This document shows positions 46,401 through 55,335 of a stretch of 64,000 bases of DNA, one piece after another. The position numbers were made by a program, and so were the translations under genes. Numbering within the stretch: position 1 is the first letter of the stretch; each line of letters starts with the position of its first letter. The notes beneath the pieces are model-generated. The model made no database searches. It had not been told where the DNA came from and worked only from the letters and a program-made list of their open reading frames with translations. Source of the stretch: a virus; the IMG/VR virus record IMGVR_UViG_3300022841_000014, positions 1 through 64,000 of that record; one strand, given 5' to 3'.

Positions 46401-48379
46401 GATACAGATTTATTATCAACAGCATCTTTACTTTTAAATTCTTCTTGATATTGTAAAAATCTAGTAGCAGAAAACTCTTCTAATCTTTTATTAGATTCAA
46501 TTTCTCTATTTTTTTCTGAATAAACATATGTACCATCTGCACGTAAGTCTTCAGCAAGTAAATAGTCAGCAAATAATGTATGACCGTTTATTGCATTTTT
46601 TTTAAGATTTCTTAATAAATCTTTATTTTCTTTAAATAAATTAATTGTATTTGATAAAAAAGAAGCATTACCATAAACCCAAAACATTTTATTCATACTG
46701 TAAACAGTAGAATCTTTTACATCATTTTGAGTTTTAGCAGTATAAACAGCTAAGTCATTAAATAATCTAGATTTATTGTTTTCAATAAAAGAATAATCTT
46801 CGTTATTTTGATTTTTAGTAAAGTCTTTTAATGCTAAATTTAAAGCACCATAAAGATCAGTAATTTGTATTTTAACATCACTTTTAAAAGTGTCAGTATT
46901 TGCATTTTCAATAAGCATTGAATGCATTACAAAATCATCTATATTATTAATTCCTAATTTATTAAATATAGAAATTAAACCTTTTTTCTTATTTAAAACA
47001 CTTCTACTGTAAGCAAGTGAAAAATCATCATCAGTCATAATTGATAAATCTTCCCCAGAAAAAATATCATTAAATCTTTTAAATGAATCTTTAAATTCAT
47101 TACTTAAAGATTGTAAAAGTGCTGTATCTATTTTACCATTTTTAATAAAAACTTTATTAATTTTTTCTTGCCAGTTTTTAAGAATTTTAGATTCTACACT
47201 AGATTGTTTAGCAGCGTCAAATGCTTTAAAAACACCTTTAATTATATTATTTTCATAAACCATGTGTTGGTTTTTGAAATGAGTCATTGCTACTACAAAT
47301 TCACTTTTTTTATTTTGATTATATTCTTCACTTTCAAGTAAATTAATAAGATCTTCATAATGAGGTTTTATTTTAATTTCATTTTTAATAAGACTTATCA
47401 TCTTTACAAAAACGTCTTCTATTTTACCACCTACCATATTAGGTACAACATTTGCCAATAATCTTAATAAATCTTCATGTACTGCATTACCTTCTATAAA
47501 TTTACTTTGTTCAAATACATCTGTAAGCATGGGAATAAACATGCTATTACCTTGTGTTATATTATAATTGGGATCTATTTCATAAGCACGTAAAAAAGAC
47601 AAAAGAAGTTTTACATTAGCTCCTGCTTTATTTTTACTGTTTTTTTCTACAGAATTAACTGCTTCACCCCTATCAGAATTATCATCCTTTTCTTTTTCTT
47701 CTTCTATTTCATTAGTTTTATCATTAATAGTCAAACCTTTAGATATAAAATAAGAAATTATTTCATTTTTAAGATCAGCTTTACCATGTTCTAAACCTTC
47801 TGATATTCTTATTCTTTCATCATTTAAAATTATTTCAGAATTTATTTCGTCTTTGTTAGTGTCAAAATCTTCAAGAAGTTGTTTATCTGAAAAAGTAAGA
47901 AGATTTTCAAGACCTGTTTTTAAATCTTTTGCAGAACTTAAAGTAGATTGTATAAAATTATTTATATATTTTTCTATATTAATATTTTTAATAGATTCTA
48001 AATCATTAAAATTGTTTTTAATATTTTCATTAAATATTTCAGCTGCAATAATATTTACAACTTCTTTTATTTTAGTACTTCTATTATCTACATTAAGATA
48101 TTCAAAATTTCTAGGTGTTATATCAATATGATTATTTTCTTTATCTAAAAAATAATGTATAGACTTACCATTTCTAATTTCAGTATATAACAATGGTTCA
48201 CCTTGATCGTTAAGTCTTTTACCTTCTGGATCAAAGTTATTACTGTCAATATTTTTCCAATCACCAAAAACTTTTAAAAAATTAAGCGAACTTAATTTAT
48301 TATATTTTTCTTTAGCAACAGTAGGGTTTTTAAATACTTTAACTAATTTATTGTATGTTTTACTTATTGTGCAGTTCAT
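40403..48379 (-). CDS. virion-packaged DNA-dependent RNA polymerase, 2658 aa
   Basis: The catalytic loop GSDFDIDKM lies at about residues 1423-1431 (DFDID coded at 44093-44107). Its three Asp residues match the two-barrel RNA polymerases of crAss-like phages such as phi14:2 gp66, which travel in the capsid and transcribe early genes on entry. The rest of the large helical protein fits a single-chain enzyme. The C-terminal 310 residues are distinct: a DUF4326-like part at about 2348-2496 (MRVNNSNTHFGNPF, later GEPSHATALDYLI) and a NADAR-like part at about 2497-2640 (YYGQAES, LSNLASRKF, GSVEHAYQ). That suggests added NAD or ADP-ribose chemistry. All Trp codons are TGG. Confidence 0.85.
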   Translation of the reverse strand: MNCTISKTYNKLVKVFKNPTVAKEKYNKLSSLNFLKVFGDWKNIDSNNFDPEGKRLNDQGEPLLYTEIRNGKSIHYFLDKENNHIDITPRNFEYLNVDNRSTKIKEVVNIIAAEIFNENIKNNFNDLESIKNINIEKYINNFIQSTLSSAKDLKTGLENLLTFSDKQLLEDFDTNKDEINSEIILNDERIRISEGLEHGKADLKNEIISYFISKGLTINDKTNEIEEEKEKDDNSDRGEAVNSVEKNSKNKAGANVKLLLSFLRAYEIDPNYNITQGNSMFIPMLTDVFEQSKFIEGNAVHEDLLRLLANVVPNMVGGKIEDVFVKMISLIKNEIKIKPHYEDLINLLESEEYNQNKKSEFVVAMTHFKNQHMVYENNIIKGVFKAFDAAKQSSVESKILKNWQEKINKVFIKNGKIDTALLQSLSNEFKDSFKRFNDIFSGEDLSIMTDDDFSLAYSRSVLNKKKGLISIFNKLGINNIDDFVMHSMLIENANTDTFKSDVKIQITDLYGALNLALKDFTKNQNNEDYSFIENNKSRLFNDLAVYTAKTQNDVKDSTVYSMNKMFWVYGNASFLSNTINLFKENKDLLRNLKKNAINGHTLFADYLLAEDLRADGTYVYSEKNREIESNKRLEEFSATRFLQYQEEFKSKDAVDNKSVSVIDQIISRFGGVMGASVTNLNTNELTQSVKPIYSTILPADKNTAYEIKIGLFMNETLAEMKSFEDMDFSKKTKDIFYNYFTDEYNRMVEAYDDLKNKEYSKLKIHYHTDKGGNIGSYKDNNGKDIFLKTFEEYENSKETSKKLLGQAFVSQISPEINYNTLQSKLVGSNIFNKDGSPSYLEKDSLNEDHKDVITNILNKMMTNRVGDNVTDLMSKGIIKKTGENAYTFAAIDNQIRRSYGAENGVFTRASLYQMVSDYAINTIIANVEYTKLFTGDPAYYKNMVDFFKRVPATYTDGTYLRLGLTEGDETFNMSVVENQIVDSKFYDNLDDSLKLAGIEKESERKSIIGAYKEGVNQTDAQAWITPMRWKFILERTGKWTDAHNVVYDKMIEKNKEPFTSSELKLSAQPLKGVYYGVVNGAPTYMKYSQAVLTPMLVKGSKLESFYNQMIEQKIDEAVTLDGVKVGADIPTDISGDKINFNIQVLNNFEWKLQQDLPVKLMKQTLLGSQIQKNIYSTVKKDEVYDVDGVDYQGFGIIDHINSILSDLSNNGINKLSKLLEKGADNKINSDKMYDIIQGEINDNPEDYTDNMKDAVNKKMLIEAMPSMRDKMYSILFSKIRKAASNIKTNGGSFIQMSNYGLDIVTADEQGVTWLAEKNELKPPTLYEDIVTNEDGTKITTIKQRPGQIFISHSDIAKAIPNYRQLAKEGKLKDMLGKDVLKAIGYRIPNQGMSSNDALEIVGILPPHMNDTIVAYTEITTKTGSDFDIDKMFVMLPELKTLYTKKTYKAAKEYLKTLVKDNVSDTTDVFNITDFYDALVENTGIDLSQEEMVKLFSATDETLLNNDYFNIIVDHLVKGESEGAKALSESINEGGVRKIIKSESNRDSTKGLNNMLFDSYWSILTNKSTYSEIIKPIDFDYLQNHIKSLNSDKQVNENFKFYDGIYQVELKNTYMLGKSGVGISANMAVDHNISKNMVNLRFNGYNLGVGFINENNETVFDNNPDTGNSNSVKLTVNQAKIAAARIKEKTGKSVNYETLMSFKIGDTISAFMNAFVDNAKDPYIELGNYNTYTSGVAFMLTRAGVHPYWTDAFMGQPILKELTKFTKDFESISVKKDDKYKSMSSYDAMLYDAVANLINTNNKKLIIAEIEKLKNQKRIVYSYEDLANNYNEKDDKRKNVELLMTFKEYQDQSKKLDASVNLSRFDTLGSGRNFSDMLVYQNNLLKLFNKQETKGEINGHMDKYIRDGVLTSLGSQLKNSVFFASDVLNANPSIFLSANKEFLNVIDNISMTTAGSYGGSMGRSSDKKMISKLSKELYTSLMSKYEVLEVEGNPVEFVKNVKERLVAYKDNKNENSDNAFVNSLTFYNESFGIDIGRLEVNQKNDISNAFYDIYKQDFKLAKDIIKASFLMNGFNQSLIDFNEMIPHEFFLNYHKINNTKFQSVQAFIKEKMNEMGNSSYAQSFHKEYAQNNYDDNKLVRQINSDLIQKIGNNTNNLVFIKELGAQKSYQVSSREDEFGVVDKSTISYTPYIKTETNSKNLDANTTFLYEYKGNMKFNKEYRPVYEQIELKGYKNKSSKVNYKEYGKENSSFEINNFGVNPIKDNANKQLAIFEFVDMSKTSHFLETQEYKNTNQLKDLIFNNEIKESEETVESQENNVSLQNVNVETIKIYSQLGNKTATDNVVLKSVYQKAGVAYAKSIDGVFSMRVNNSNTHFGNPFSSVPTEIAKGLIATKSTKESVKAYISWIFDNGDVNNAFAEKYLNNLDGTIYNKLNERKEWIQEQLKSGVLKDKAIVYYKELGEPSHATALDYLINNKTDENIVSLQESNDKLIPNKTINVYYGQAESEKSTKILSNLASRKFTYESVDGIFREYGSVEHAYQTNKNGNFNKTIYDNYVKIGGYGKKITTKLTEKGKKGNLEIMKDLVVESFLQNKNSEAAIKLLEYNKFTHNTNQLIDKAFLKGLYLAQKELLNVNNEQKEGEQLDLFGENDVPNEPQC

Positions 48380-48382
48380 ATA

Positions 48383-51300
48383 TTATTTATTACAACCTGG
48401 ATCAAGGTCATCTTTTTGTTCGTCTTCTTTATTAATTTTATTAACTTTACTTACTATATTTACAAATTTAGATTTATTTCTAGAATTACTTTTTACCTTA
48501 ACTACAGGTTTAATTACATCTTCAAGTTTTTCAGCTTTATCTTTTGTTTCTTTTGCTTCTTTATCATTTTCAGCCATTGTAATTTGATTTTCTAAATTAT
48601 CTAAAAATATTTTTTCTTCAGCACTAATTTGATTAGCATCATCTTCTAATGTTTCTTTTTTAGACTTTTTATTTTCTTTTAAAATTTTAATAGGTGTTTT
48701 TTCAATCTTTTCTTTTAAATCACTCTTTGCTTTTTTCTTTTTATTAGCTTTAACTTGTAATGGATCTATTCCCAAATTAGGATCTATATAAATTGCAGTA
48801 GAATCTTGAAACATAGCTTGTCCTAATTTAGAATCAGTACTTAATATGCTATTAAATAAATGTTTTTTGTAAGCAACTGTGTTAGAAGCTTTTTTATTTA
48901 TTTGTCTATTTTTTTCAGTAGTAAGCCATTCAATTATTCTAGGTTTAGCATCTTTAAAATTTTCTGAAGATATTAATTCATCTTGCATTCTTAAACTACT
49001 ACCTTCTATACTAAATGCATTTTTATCACTTTGACCTTCATATACTAAATTATTGACTAAATCAATAATAGTTGTATTTTTAGTGTTTTTATCTAAAGCT
49101 TTTAATTCAGTATTTATATATTCTAATTCAAGTTCTGTAAAGATACTATTTTTTATTAACATATCCAAACTATCTTTATATGTTAATTTAATAGAAGAGC
49201 CTATCATTACTTCTACAATCTTATATAGTAATTCAGCTTCTATATTGTTTATACGTCTTTGGTTAAGCTTTAAAGGCATTTTACGACCATTAGCCATTGG
49301 TACTGATATATATATTTGACCAGCATTTTTAACAGTTCCAAAACTTTCTGTTGTTTTATTACTGCTATTTTTAAGAACACCTATTGAATCAGAAAACAAA
49401 ACTTCTACTTTGTCAATAGATTCTACTCCAAATAAATTAGATTTACCATTTTCATCAAATATTTTATTTGCAGCTGGTTTACCATCAACCCTATCCATTT
49501 GTATTCTACCAGGTTTTTGAAACATTATAATACTTTTAGGTTTTTTACCTTCTAGCATTTGCATAATAACATTTCTTTTTATAGTAGCTGCAGCAGCAAA
49601 TACTTCAATACCAAGTTCTTCGTTTGCAAATGATAAATGACTAAATCCACCGTTTGCAACGTTAACTTTAATTGGTAAAAACTGAACTAAAGAATCAATT
49701 TCTTCTTCTGTTAATGTGCCGTTATTATCTAACACATCTCTAAATAAAAATAAAGCTTCATTTGCTCTATCATTAGTTTGACCGTTACCTAATTCAAAAG
49801 TAACTTCTTCTCCTTTTTTATCACGTTGTTCTTCTGAATATTGAAAAAACAATGGGTCTGCAGATAAGTTACCTTTAGAATCTACTAATTTAGCATGACT
49901 TTCACTACTTCTATTAACAGTGTTTTCAGGTAATCTATTTATATCATTAGATGTACCTTCATTAATAGTACCTCCTGTTGAAATATTATCACTATTAGTA
50001 AATTCATTACCAGGTTGTTGTGAAGAACTACTTGACTTATTTTTTTTAGTTTGTAGATAATTTACACCTCTTTGAAACCAATTTCTTATTTTCCCATTTA
50101 AACCAGGTATTGCTGCTTTAGCTTGTTCTAATGTAACTTTATTTGCACTAAATGATTCTGATACTTCAAGTCCACTAGCATTTATAGGAAAAAACAACTT
50201 ACCTCCAGAATAAACAGATATTAATTCTTTTACACCAGCACTTCTTTCTCCTTCATTAGTTTTATTTAAAGCGTCTCTGTCAGCCTGATATTTAGCTTTA
50301 ATTTTAGAAACTAAGCCAGTGTAAGTTTTATCTTTTATAGTACTTACTTTTTTTGAAAAGCTGTTTGACTCCTCACCAGCTTTAACATCGTACAATACTA
50401 TAAAATCAGTATCATCTATTATAGAAGTTTCTTTAAATTTTTCATCTCTATAATCTTTAATATCTAAAGCTTCTTTTAAAAGAATCTTTTCTTCTTCATT
50501 AATCTCTTTAAGATTAGAGTTTTCTTCTTCTACGTTATCAACTTCTTCTTGTTGATCATTTGTAGTAACTGTAGGATTAGTTTTAGGATTAGGCTTACTT
50601 TCTTTAGGAACTTCTTTCCTACTTACTTCTAATTCAACAATACTTTTATAATTTTCATTAAGTATTTCTACTACTAAAGTTGATTCATTAGCTTTATTAT
50701 ATTTAATTTGATTAGAAATATTTAAATCTTTTAACTCAGGATTAGACATAACTATAATATCAATTAATTCTTGAGTTAATGGTTCTAATATAAGATCTTC
50801 ACTTGTTTTTGAAAGTTTAGTTGTTAAAATATCAAATAAAGCATTATTATTATCAACTTGTTTAACTAAATTAACTTTTTTAGATCTAACTTTTTTTCTT
50901 TCTTGAGTTTTCTTTTCTTTATTATCTTTTTTAATTATTTCTTTTTCAGAGTCTTCTTTTTTTGTTACTTCTTCTTCTTGTTTTTTAACAGTTTCTTCTT
51001 TAATAGTTTTTTCAGCTTCTATGTCTTGTTCTACTTTAAGATCAAATAAATTTTGAAGTTGTGTAGGATCATAAAGCATATCTAAGATTGCATTTTGTTG
51101 AATTATAGAATTACTAATATCAGATTGTTCTCTTAATTTATTACCATAAATATTATTACCTTTATTTTTTTTATTAGCAAAATTAAGAAATTCTTCACTT
51201 GTACCATATCCTAAATTTTTTGCATTAAATTCTTCTAAAGTTAAAGATAACCCTACGTCATCTTTAAATTTATTATAACCTTTAGTTGATTGTTCAGTTT

Positions 51301-53224
51301 GTAATGCATATTCTTTTAATAATTCAAGTTCTTGTAATGTTACTTCATTTTCTACTTCAATTTTGTTAGATTCAAGAAATCTTTTACGTTGTTTTGTAAA
51401 AGTTTCAAATGCATTCATTTGATTATAAAAAGCTGAAACTTTTTCAGTGTCTTCACCTTTTATTGGATTAAAATATTTAAGATATTCAGAAGATTTTTCA
51501 TAATCTTTCTGCATAGATTTAGCTTGTTCTACAATATTAGTTACAACAGATTTTTTTGTTTGATTTTCACCTGTTACTTCATTAGAAGCATTTACTTTAT
51601 CTATAATATCTTCATTTTGACTAAGAGCTTTTTCAAGTATTTCAACACCCATTTCACCATTAGTTATAAAAGGCATTAAAAAAGACGATGTAAAATCATT
51701 TTGAGCCACTTTAAGACGTGCTTTTTGTGGAGCTGGTAATACACCATCATTAGCTTCTTTTATTGCATTCATTTCATCAAAAACCTTATCAAGAGCTTCT
51801 AATTTTTTTACTTCATTACCATATTCAGTAACATATTTATCATTAATTTCTCTTTTACCGTTTTCATCAACTGTATATAATTTATCTGTACCCATTGTAT
51901 ACAAATTTATCATAGACTCCATATGTGGAGCTAATTCAGCTTTTCTTTTTTTAGTAGCTTTATTATTAGATATTTGACTATATACATTCATTGGACCACC
52001 AAGTATACCACCTAATGCAATAGCTTTTTGACCTTCTACAGATGTTAAAGTGTGTAAATAAGAATCTAGTAAGCCAGTTTCTTTTCCTTCTGCTTTGTCC
52101 ATAAACTTATGTTCAACAGAACTTTGCATAGCTTCTTCCCAAAAACCTTCTCTTGCAAAACCTTTACCAAATTCACCAGCATATTCTTCTATTCTTCCTT
52201 TTGTAAGTAAAGATTTAGGATCTTTTATAAACTTACCAGCATCATCTAAATATTGAGAAGCTACTTTAGAACCACCTTTTGCTCCAAATAATATTTTATT
52301 ACTAATTGCATTAGGTCCTACTAGTATAGCTACGTTAGACCAAAATATATTTCTACCAAGGTCAGCTTTATTTTCAGTAAAAAGTTTTTCAGCTTCTTCT
52401 TCAGTTAATCCTTTTTCTAATTGTTTATTTATAAAGTTTTCTTTTTTATTTTCAAAAGCTCTCATTGCGCCTCCTGATTCAGCACCTGCTTCAAAAAAAG
52501 TATTAGCTACAGTTGCGTTAAACACATCCATACCTTTATCAGTTGCTTTAATAGTTTTTAAAGCATTCTGAGCAGCTTCTGCTGATTTATACATGCTATT
52601 AGCTCCTTTAGTAACACTATTCATCATGATTTTACCAAGACCTAGTGACTTAAGAGCTGCTCCTGGAACAAACATACTTGCAATATAACCAACTCCATCA
52701 GCACCTTCTGTAGCCCAAAAATCTATAGAAGTTAAATTATCCATTAAACTACCATTCTTTACAGAATTTTTAACATAAACAGGTAAAGCTTCATTATTTA
52801 TATATTGATTAGCGTCTTCTATAGTTCTTATCCAAGCATTGTCAAATATAGTTTCAACAGCAGGGTCATCACCAAAAGGTGTTGCAATTGCGGCAACTAA
52901 ACCACCAATCATACCTGGCATTTTAGCAACTTCAGCAAGTACTTTAACTCCAACTCTACCAACACCTGTCATAGTTTTGTCAAAATTAGATTGACGATAT
53001 GCTCTTATTTCATCTAAGTCTTGACGAAGAGGATCTTCCTTACCTGTTAAATAATCTTGATTAGTAAAATCAATTTCATGTTCTCTTTCTTCTAAGTTAT
53101 TAAATAAATTATCAGATAAAGTTTCGGTTTTTACATTTGGATCAAATATATCACTATTTGAATTTTCCATTTTATTAAGATTATCCTTTTTGGTAGGATC
53201 AAATATGTCTGAATTATTTTGCAT
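48383..53224 (-). CDS. giant virion cargo protein, 1613 aa
   Basis: The N-terminus repeats NSDIFDP twice within 30 residues. Residues 85-200 contain hydrophobic amphipathic segments (MIGGLVAAIATPFG, IASMFVPGAALKSLG, VAILVGPNA) that might cross the host membrane. The middle is highly charged (KKQEEEVTKKED region), and the C-terminus is Lys-rich and disordered. No enzyme motif is visible. Position beside the RNA polymerase suggests a channel or accessory part of the ejected complex. It overlaps the upstream gene by 11 nt. Confidence 0.65.
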   Translation of the reverse strand: MQNNSDIFDPTKKDNLNKMENSNSDIFDPNVKTETLSDNLFNNLEEREHEIDFTNQDYLTGKEDPLRQDLDEIRAYRQSNFDKTMTGVGRVGVKVLAEVAKMPGMIGGLVAAIATPFGDDPAVETIFDNAWIRTIEDANQYINNEALPVYVKNSVKNGSLMDNLTSIDFWATEGADGVGYIASMFVPGAALKSLGLGKIMMNSVTKGANSMYKSAEAAQNALKTIKATDKGMDVFNATVANTFFEAGAESGGAMRAFENKKENFINKQLEKGLTEEEAEKLFTENKADLGRNIFWSNVAILVGPNAISNKILFGAKGGSKVASQYLDDAGKFIKDPKSLLTKGRIEEYAGEFGKGFAREGFWEEAMQSSVEHKFMDKAEGKETGLLDSYLHTLTSVEGQKAIALGGILGGPMNVYSQISNNKATKKRKAELAPHMESMINLYTMGTDKLYTVDENGKREINDKYVTEYGNEVKKLEALDKVFDEMNAIKEANDGVLPAPQKARLKVAQNDFTSSFLMPFITNGEMGVEILEKALSQNEDIIDKVNASNEVTGENQTKKSVVTNIVEQAKSMQKDYEKSSEYLKYFNPIKGEDTEKVSAFYNQMNAFETFTKQRKRFLESNKIEVENEVTLQELELLKEYALQTEQSTKGYNKFKDDVGLSLTLEEFNAKNLGYGTSEEFLNFANKKNKGNNIYGNKLREQSDISNSIIQQNAILDMLYDPTQLQNLFDLKVEQDIEAEKTIKEETVKKQEEEVTKKEDSEKEIIKKDNKEKKTQERKKVRSKKVNLVKQVDNNNALFDILTTKLSKTSEDLILEPLTQELIDIIVMSNPELKDLNISNQIKYNKANESTLVVEILNENYKSIVELEVSRKEVPKESKPNPKTNPTVTTNDQQEEVDNVEEENSNLKEINEEEKILLKEALDIKDYRDEKFKETSIIDDTDFIVLYDVKAGEESNSFSKKVSTIKDKTYTGLVSKIKAKYQADRDALNKTNEGERSAGVKELISVYSGGKLFFPINASGLEVSESFSANKVTLEQAKAAIPGLNGKIRNWFQRGVNYLQTKKNKSSSSSQQPGNEFTNSDNISTGGTINEGTSNDINRLPENTVNRSSESHAKLVDSKGNLSADPLFFQYSEEQRDKKGEEVTFELGNGQTNDRANEALFLFRDVLDNNGTLTEEEIDSLVQFLPIKVNVANGGFSHLSFANEELGIEVFAAAATIKRNVIMQMLEGKKPKSIIMFQKPGRIQMDRVDGKPAANKIFDENGKSNLFGVESIDKVEVLFSDSIGVLKNSSNKTTESFGTVKNAGQIYISVPMANGRKMPLKLNQRRINNIEAELLYKIVEVMIGSSIKLTYKDSLDMLIKNSIFTELELEYINTELKALDKNTKNTTIIDLVNNLVYEGQSDKNAFSIEGSSLRMQDELISSENFKDAKPRIIEWLTTEKNRQINKKASNTVAYKKHLFNSILSTDSKLGQAMFQDSTAIYIDPNLGIDPLQVKANKKKKAKSDLKEKIEKTPIKILKENKKSKKETLEDDANQISAEEKIFLDNLENQITMAENDKEAKETKDKAEKLEDVIKPVVKVKSNSRNKSKFVNIVSKVNKINKEDEQKDDLDPGCNK

Positions 53225-55334
53225 AGAATCTATTATTTTCTTTAAAGTAATCTTTTAATGCGTTATTTATCTCATCATCAGTTGGTTTAGTTTTTAAAAA
53301 CATACCTTTTTTTCTAAATTCAACAGCTAATTTTTGTAATACAAAAGGTGAAATGTCATTATAATCAGGATTAGTTACATCAAGTTTTATATTAGGATTT
53401 CTTACACTTCTCATTTCTGAAAATTTTGTACCGTTTAAAAGACTTAATTGTCTATTATTTTGCATGTCCATTTGCATTTGTTTACCTATATTAGATACTT
53501 CACCTGTCATTGGATTAATTATACCTTCACCACTAGCAGCTATATAATCTTCTAAATAACCGTTTACAGTATTTACTATACCATTATCAACTTCATTAAA
53601 AGAAACTCTTAAATCTATAGGTTTTCCTTCTCCTATATTTATATCTCCAAACATACCAGTTCCATCAAGGTCATTTTTAAAATTTTTATCTGGAGTTATT
53701 CTAAGTACATATTCAGGTTTTTGACTAAAACCTTCTGGTATAACTGAAACTAATTTCATACTTTTAGGAGGCGAATTATATATAGCTTGAGATATTACGT
53801 CTTGATGTTGTGGTGTTAATGAATTTAGCATTTCATTATCTGCAAATACGCTTTCAATATTAACCATTGTATTTATATTTACAGGATTTGCTTTAAATAC
53901 ATTTTCCATGGTTTCATTTAGTAAGTCTAAACTAGTATTTTGTTTTGGAGTTGATGGAACTAACTGATATCCTGTAAATTGTAAAGTAACAGCTTTAGTT
54001 TTTTCATCTACATAATCTCTATTACTTTCATAACTTTCAATTAATTTATATTGAGCTGGTGTAATTTCTTCACCTACAGTATTTGTTTGATCAGCTCCAC
54101 TACCTGTAGTAAAAGTTTTAGACATTTGATAATTACCATTATCTAATTTATCATAAGAATATCTTTCACCTGTACTTATTTTACCAATAATTCTACTTGC
54201 TCCAGTACCTTTTTTACCTTCTAGTCCTCCTAGTTCTTCAGCAGCTTTAAAATCTTTATATATTGGATCGTCTTTTAATGTTTCATCAATTTTATTTTTA
54301 AAAATTTCAAGTTGTTTATATTCTTTATATTCTTCTCTATTTAAATCTAATTTTTTATTATCAAGTTCTTTAAATCTACTTGAAACAGCTTCATATCCTT
54401 GTTCTGATAATTGATGTGGAGAATATTCTCTATTGTTTAATATAATACCCATTGGAGTATCTGGTTTTTTACTTGTACCACTTTTATAACTAGGGTTTGT
54501 CATATAACCAGTTTTCATAGTTTCACTAATTCCACCAAAACTAGTGTTTGCTTGTGAAATCATTCCTTGTACTTTACTTTCTATATCAGATTCTGGATTG
54601 TATCTTTTTTGATGAGCAATATCTGCTTGAATTTCATTATCTTGACTAACCATACTTGCAATATGTTGTTCTAAAAGATTATCCATAGTTATTCCTTTAC
54701 CTTCATTAAAATCTAAATTATTTCTAGATTCAAAACTACCACTGGCGTAAGTTAATACACCATCTACTTCAGATTCAATTAGTCCGTAATTAGCTGCTAC
54801 TTTATTTCTATCAAGGTCTTTAGCGTATTTAGTTATTTTTTCACCTATGTTTACATCCTTAGCACCCATGTAAGATTCATAAGGTCCATTTTTATGACCT
54901 TTATATTCTCTTTCCGCTACTTCTAATATTTCATCATAACGATTTCCTGTTATTTCATTTCTAGCTAATTTAGCATCTAAAACTTTTTTATTTTCTTGAA
55001 AGCCTTGATAATTTTTTATAATATCTCTACCTTCATTTTTAAGAAAACTATCTCTTTTGCGTTTTAATTTCATAACATCACGCATACTTTGACTATTTAC
55101 ACCACCTGCCATTATAGCATCAGCTTGTGCATTTACTTCATCTGTATAGTTATTAATATAGTCACTTGTAAAATTTTCATCTTGTTTTAACCTTTCTATA
55201 TCAAAAAGACCTAATTCATCAAGTCTTTGCATTGATGTATCATGAATTTGTTGTTTGGCTAAAGCTGGAGCCATTATTTCAGAAAGAGATAATGGATTAA
55301 ATTGACTAGGTGTTACTCTTGAATATCTGTTCAT
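53214..55334 (-). CDS. virion protein, 706 aa
   Basis: A polar protein with the N-terminal SRVTPSQFNPLSLSEIMAPA and a helical first third, then beta-rich segments. It lies at the position of crAss-like phage capsid cargo or tail proteins (between the giant proteins and the lysozyme-like gene). No catalytic motif. The 11-nt overlap with the following gene indicates coupled translation. Confidence 0.6.
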   Translation of the reverse strand: MNRYSRVTPSQFNPLSLSEIMAPALAKQQIHDTSMQRLDELGLFDIERLKQDENFTSDYINNYTDEVNAQADAIMAGGVNSQSMRDVMKLKRKRDSFLKNEGRDIIKNYQGFQENKKVLDAKLARNEITGNRYDEILEVAEREYKGHKNGPYESYMGAKDVNIGEKITKYAKDLDRNKVAANYGLIESEVDGVLTYASGSFESRNNLDFNEGKGITMDNLLEQHIASMVSQDNEIQADIAHQKRYNPESDIESKVQGMISQANTSFGGISETMKTGYMTNPSYKSGTSKKPDTPMGIILNNREYSPHQLSEQGYEAVSSRFKELDNKKLDLNREEYKEYKQLEIFKNKIDETLKDDPIYKDFKAAEELGGLEGKKGTGASRIIGKISTGERYSYDKLDNGNYQMSKTFTTGSGADQTNTVGEEITPAQYKLIESYESNRDYVDEKTKAVTLQFTGYQLVPSTPKQNTSLDLLNETMENVFKANPVNINTMVNIESVFADNEMLNSLTPQHQDVISQAIYNSPPKSMKLVSVIPEGFSQKPEYVLRITPDKNFKNDLDGTGMFGDINIGEGKPIDLRVSFNEVDNGIVNTVNGYLEDYIAASGEGIINPMTGEVSNIGKQMQMDMQNNRQLSLLNGTKFSEMRSVRNPNIKLDVTNPDYNDISPFVLQKLAVEFRKKGMFLKTKPTDDEINNALKDYFKENNRFYAK

Positions 55335-55335
55335 T

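Noticed and set aside
47853-48131. Rightward open frames inside the minus-strand giant genes
   Set aside because: They are short, antisense to long conserved reading frames, and have the composition expected of a shadow frame.
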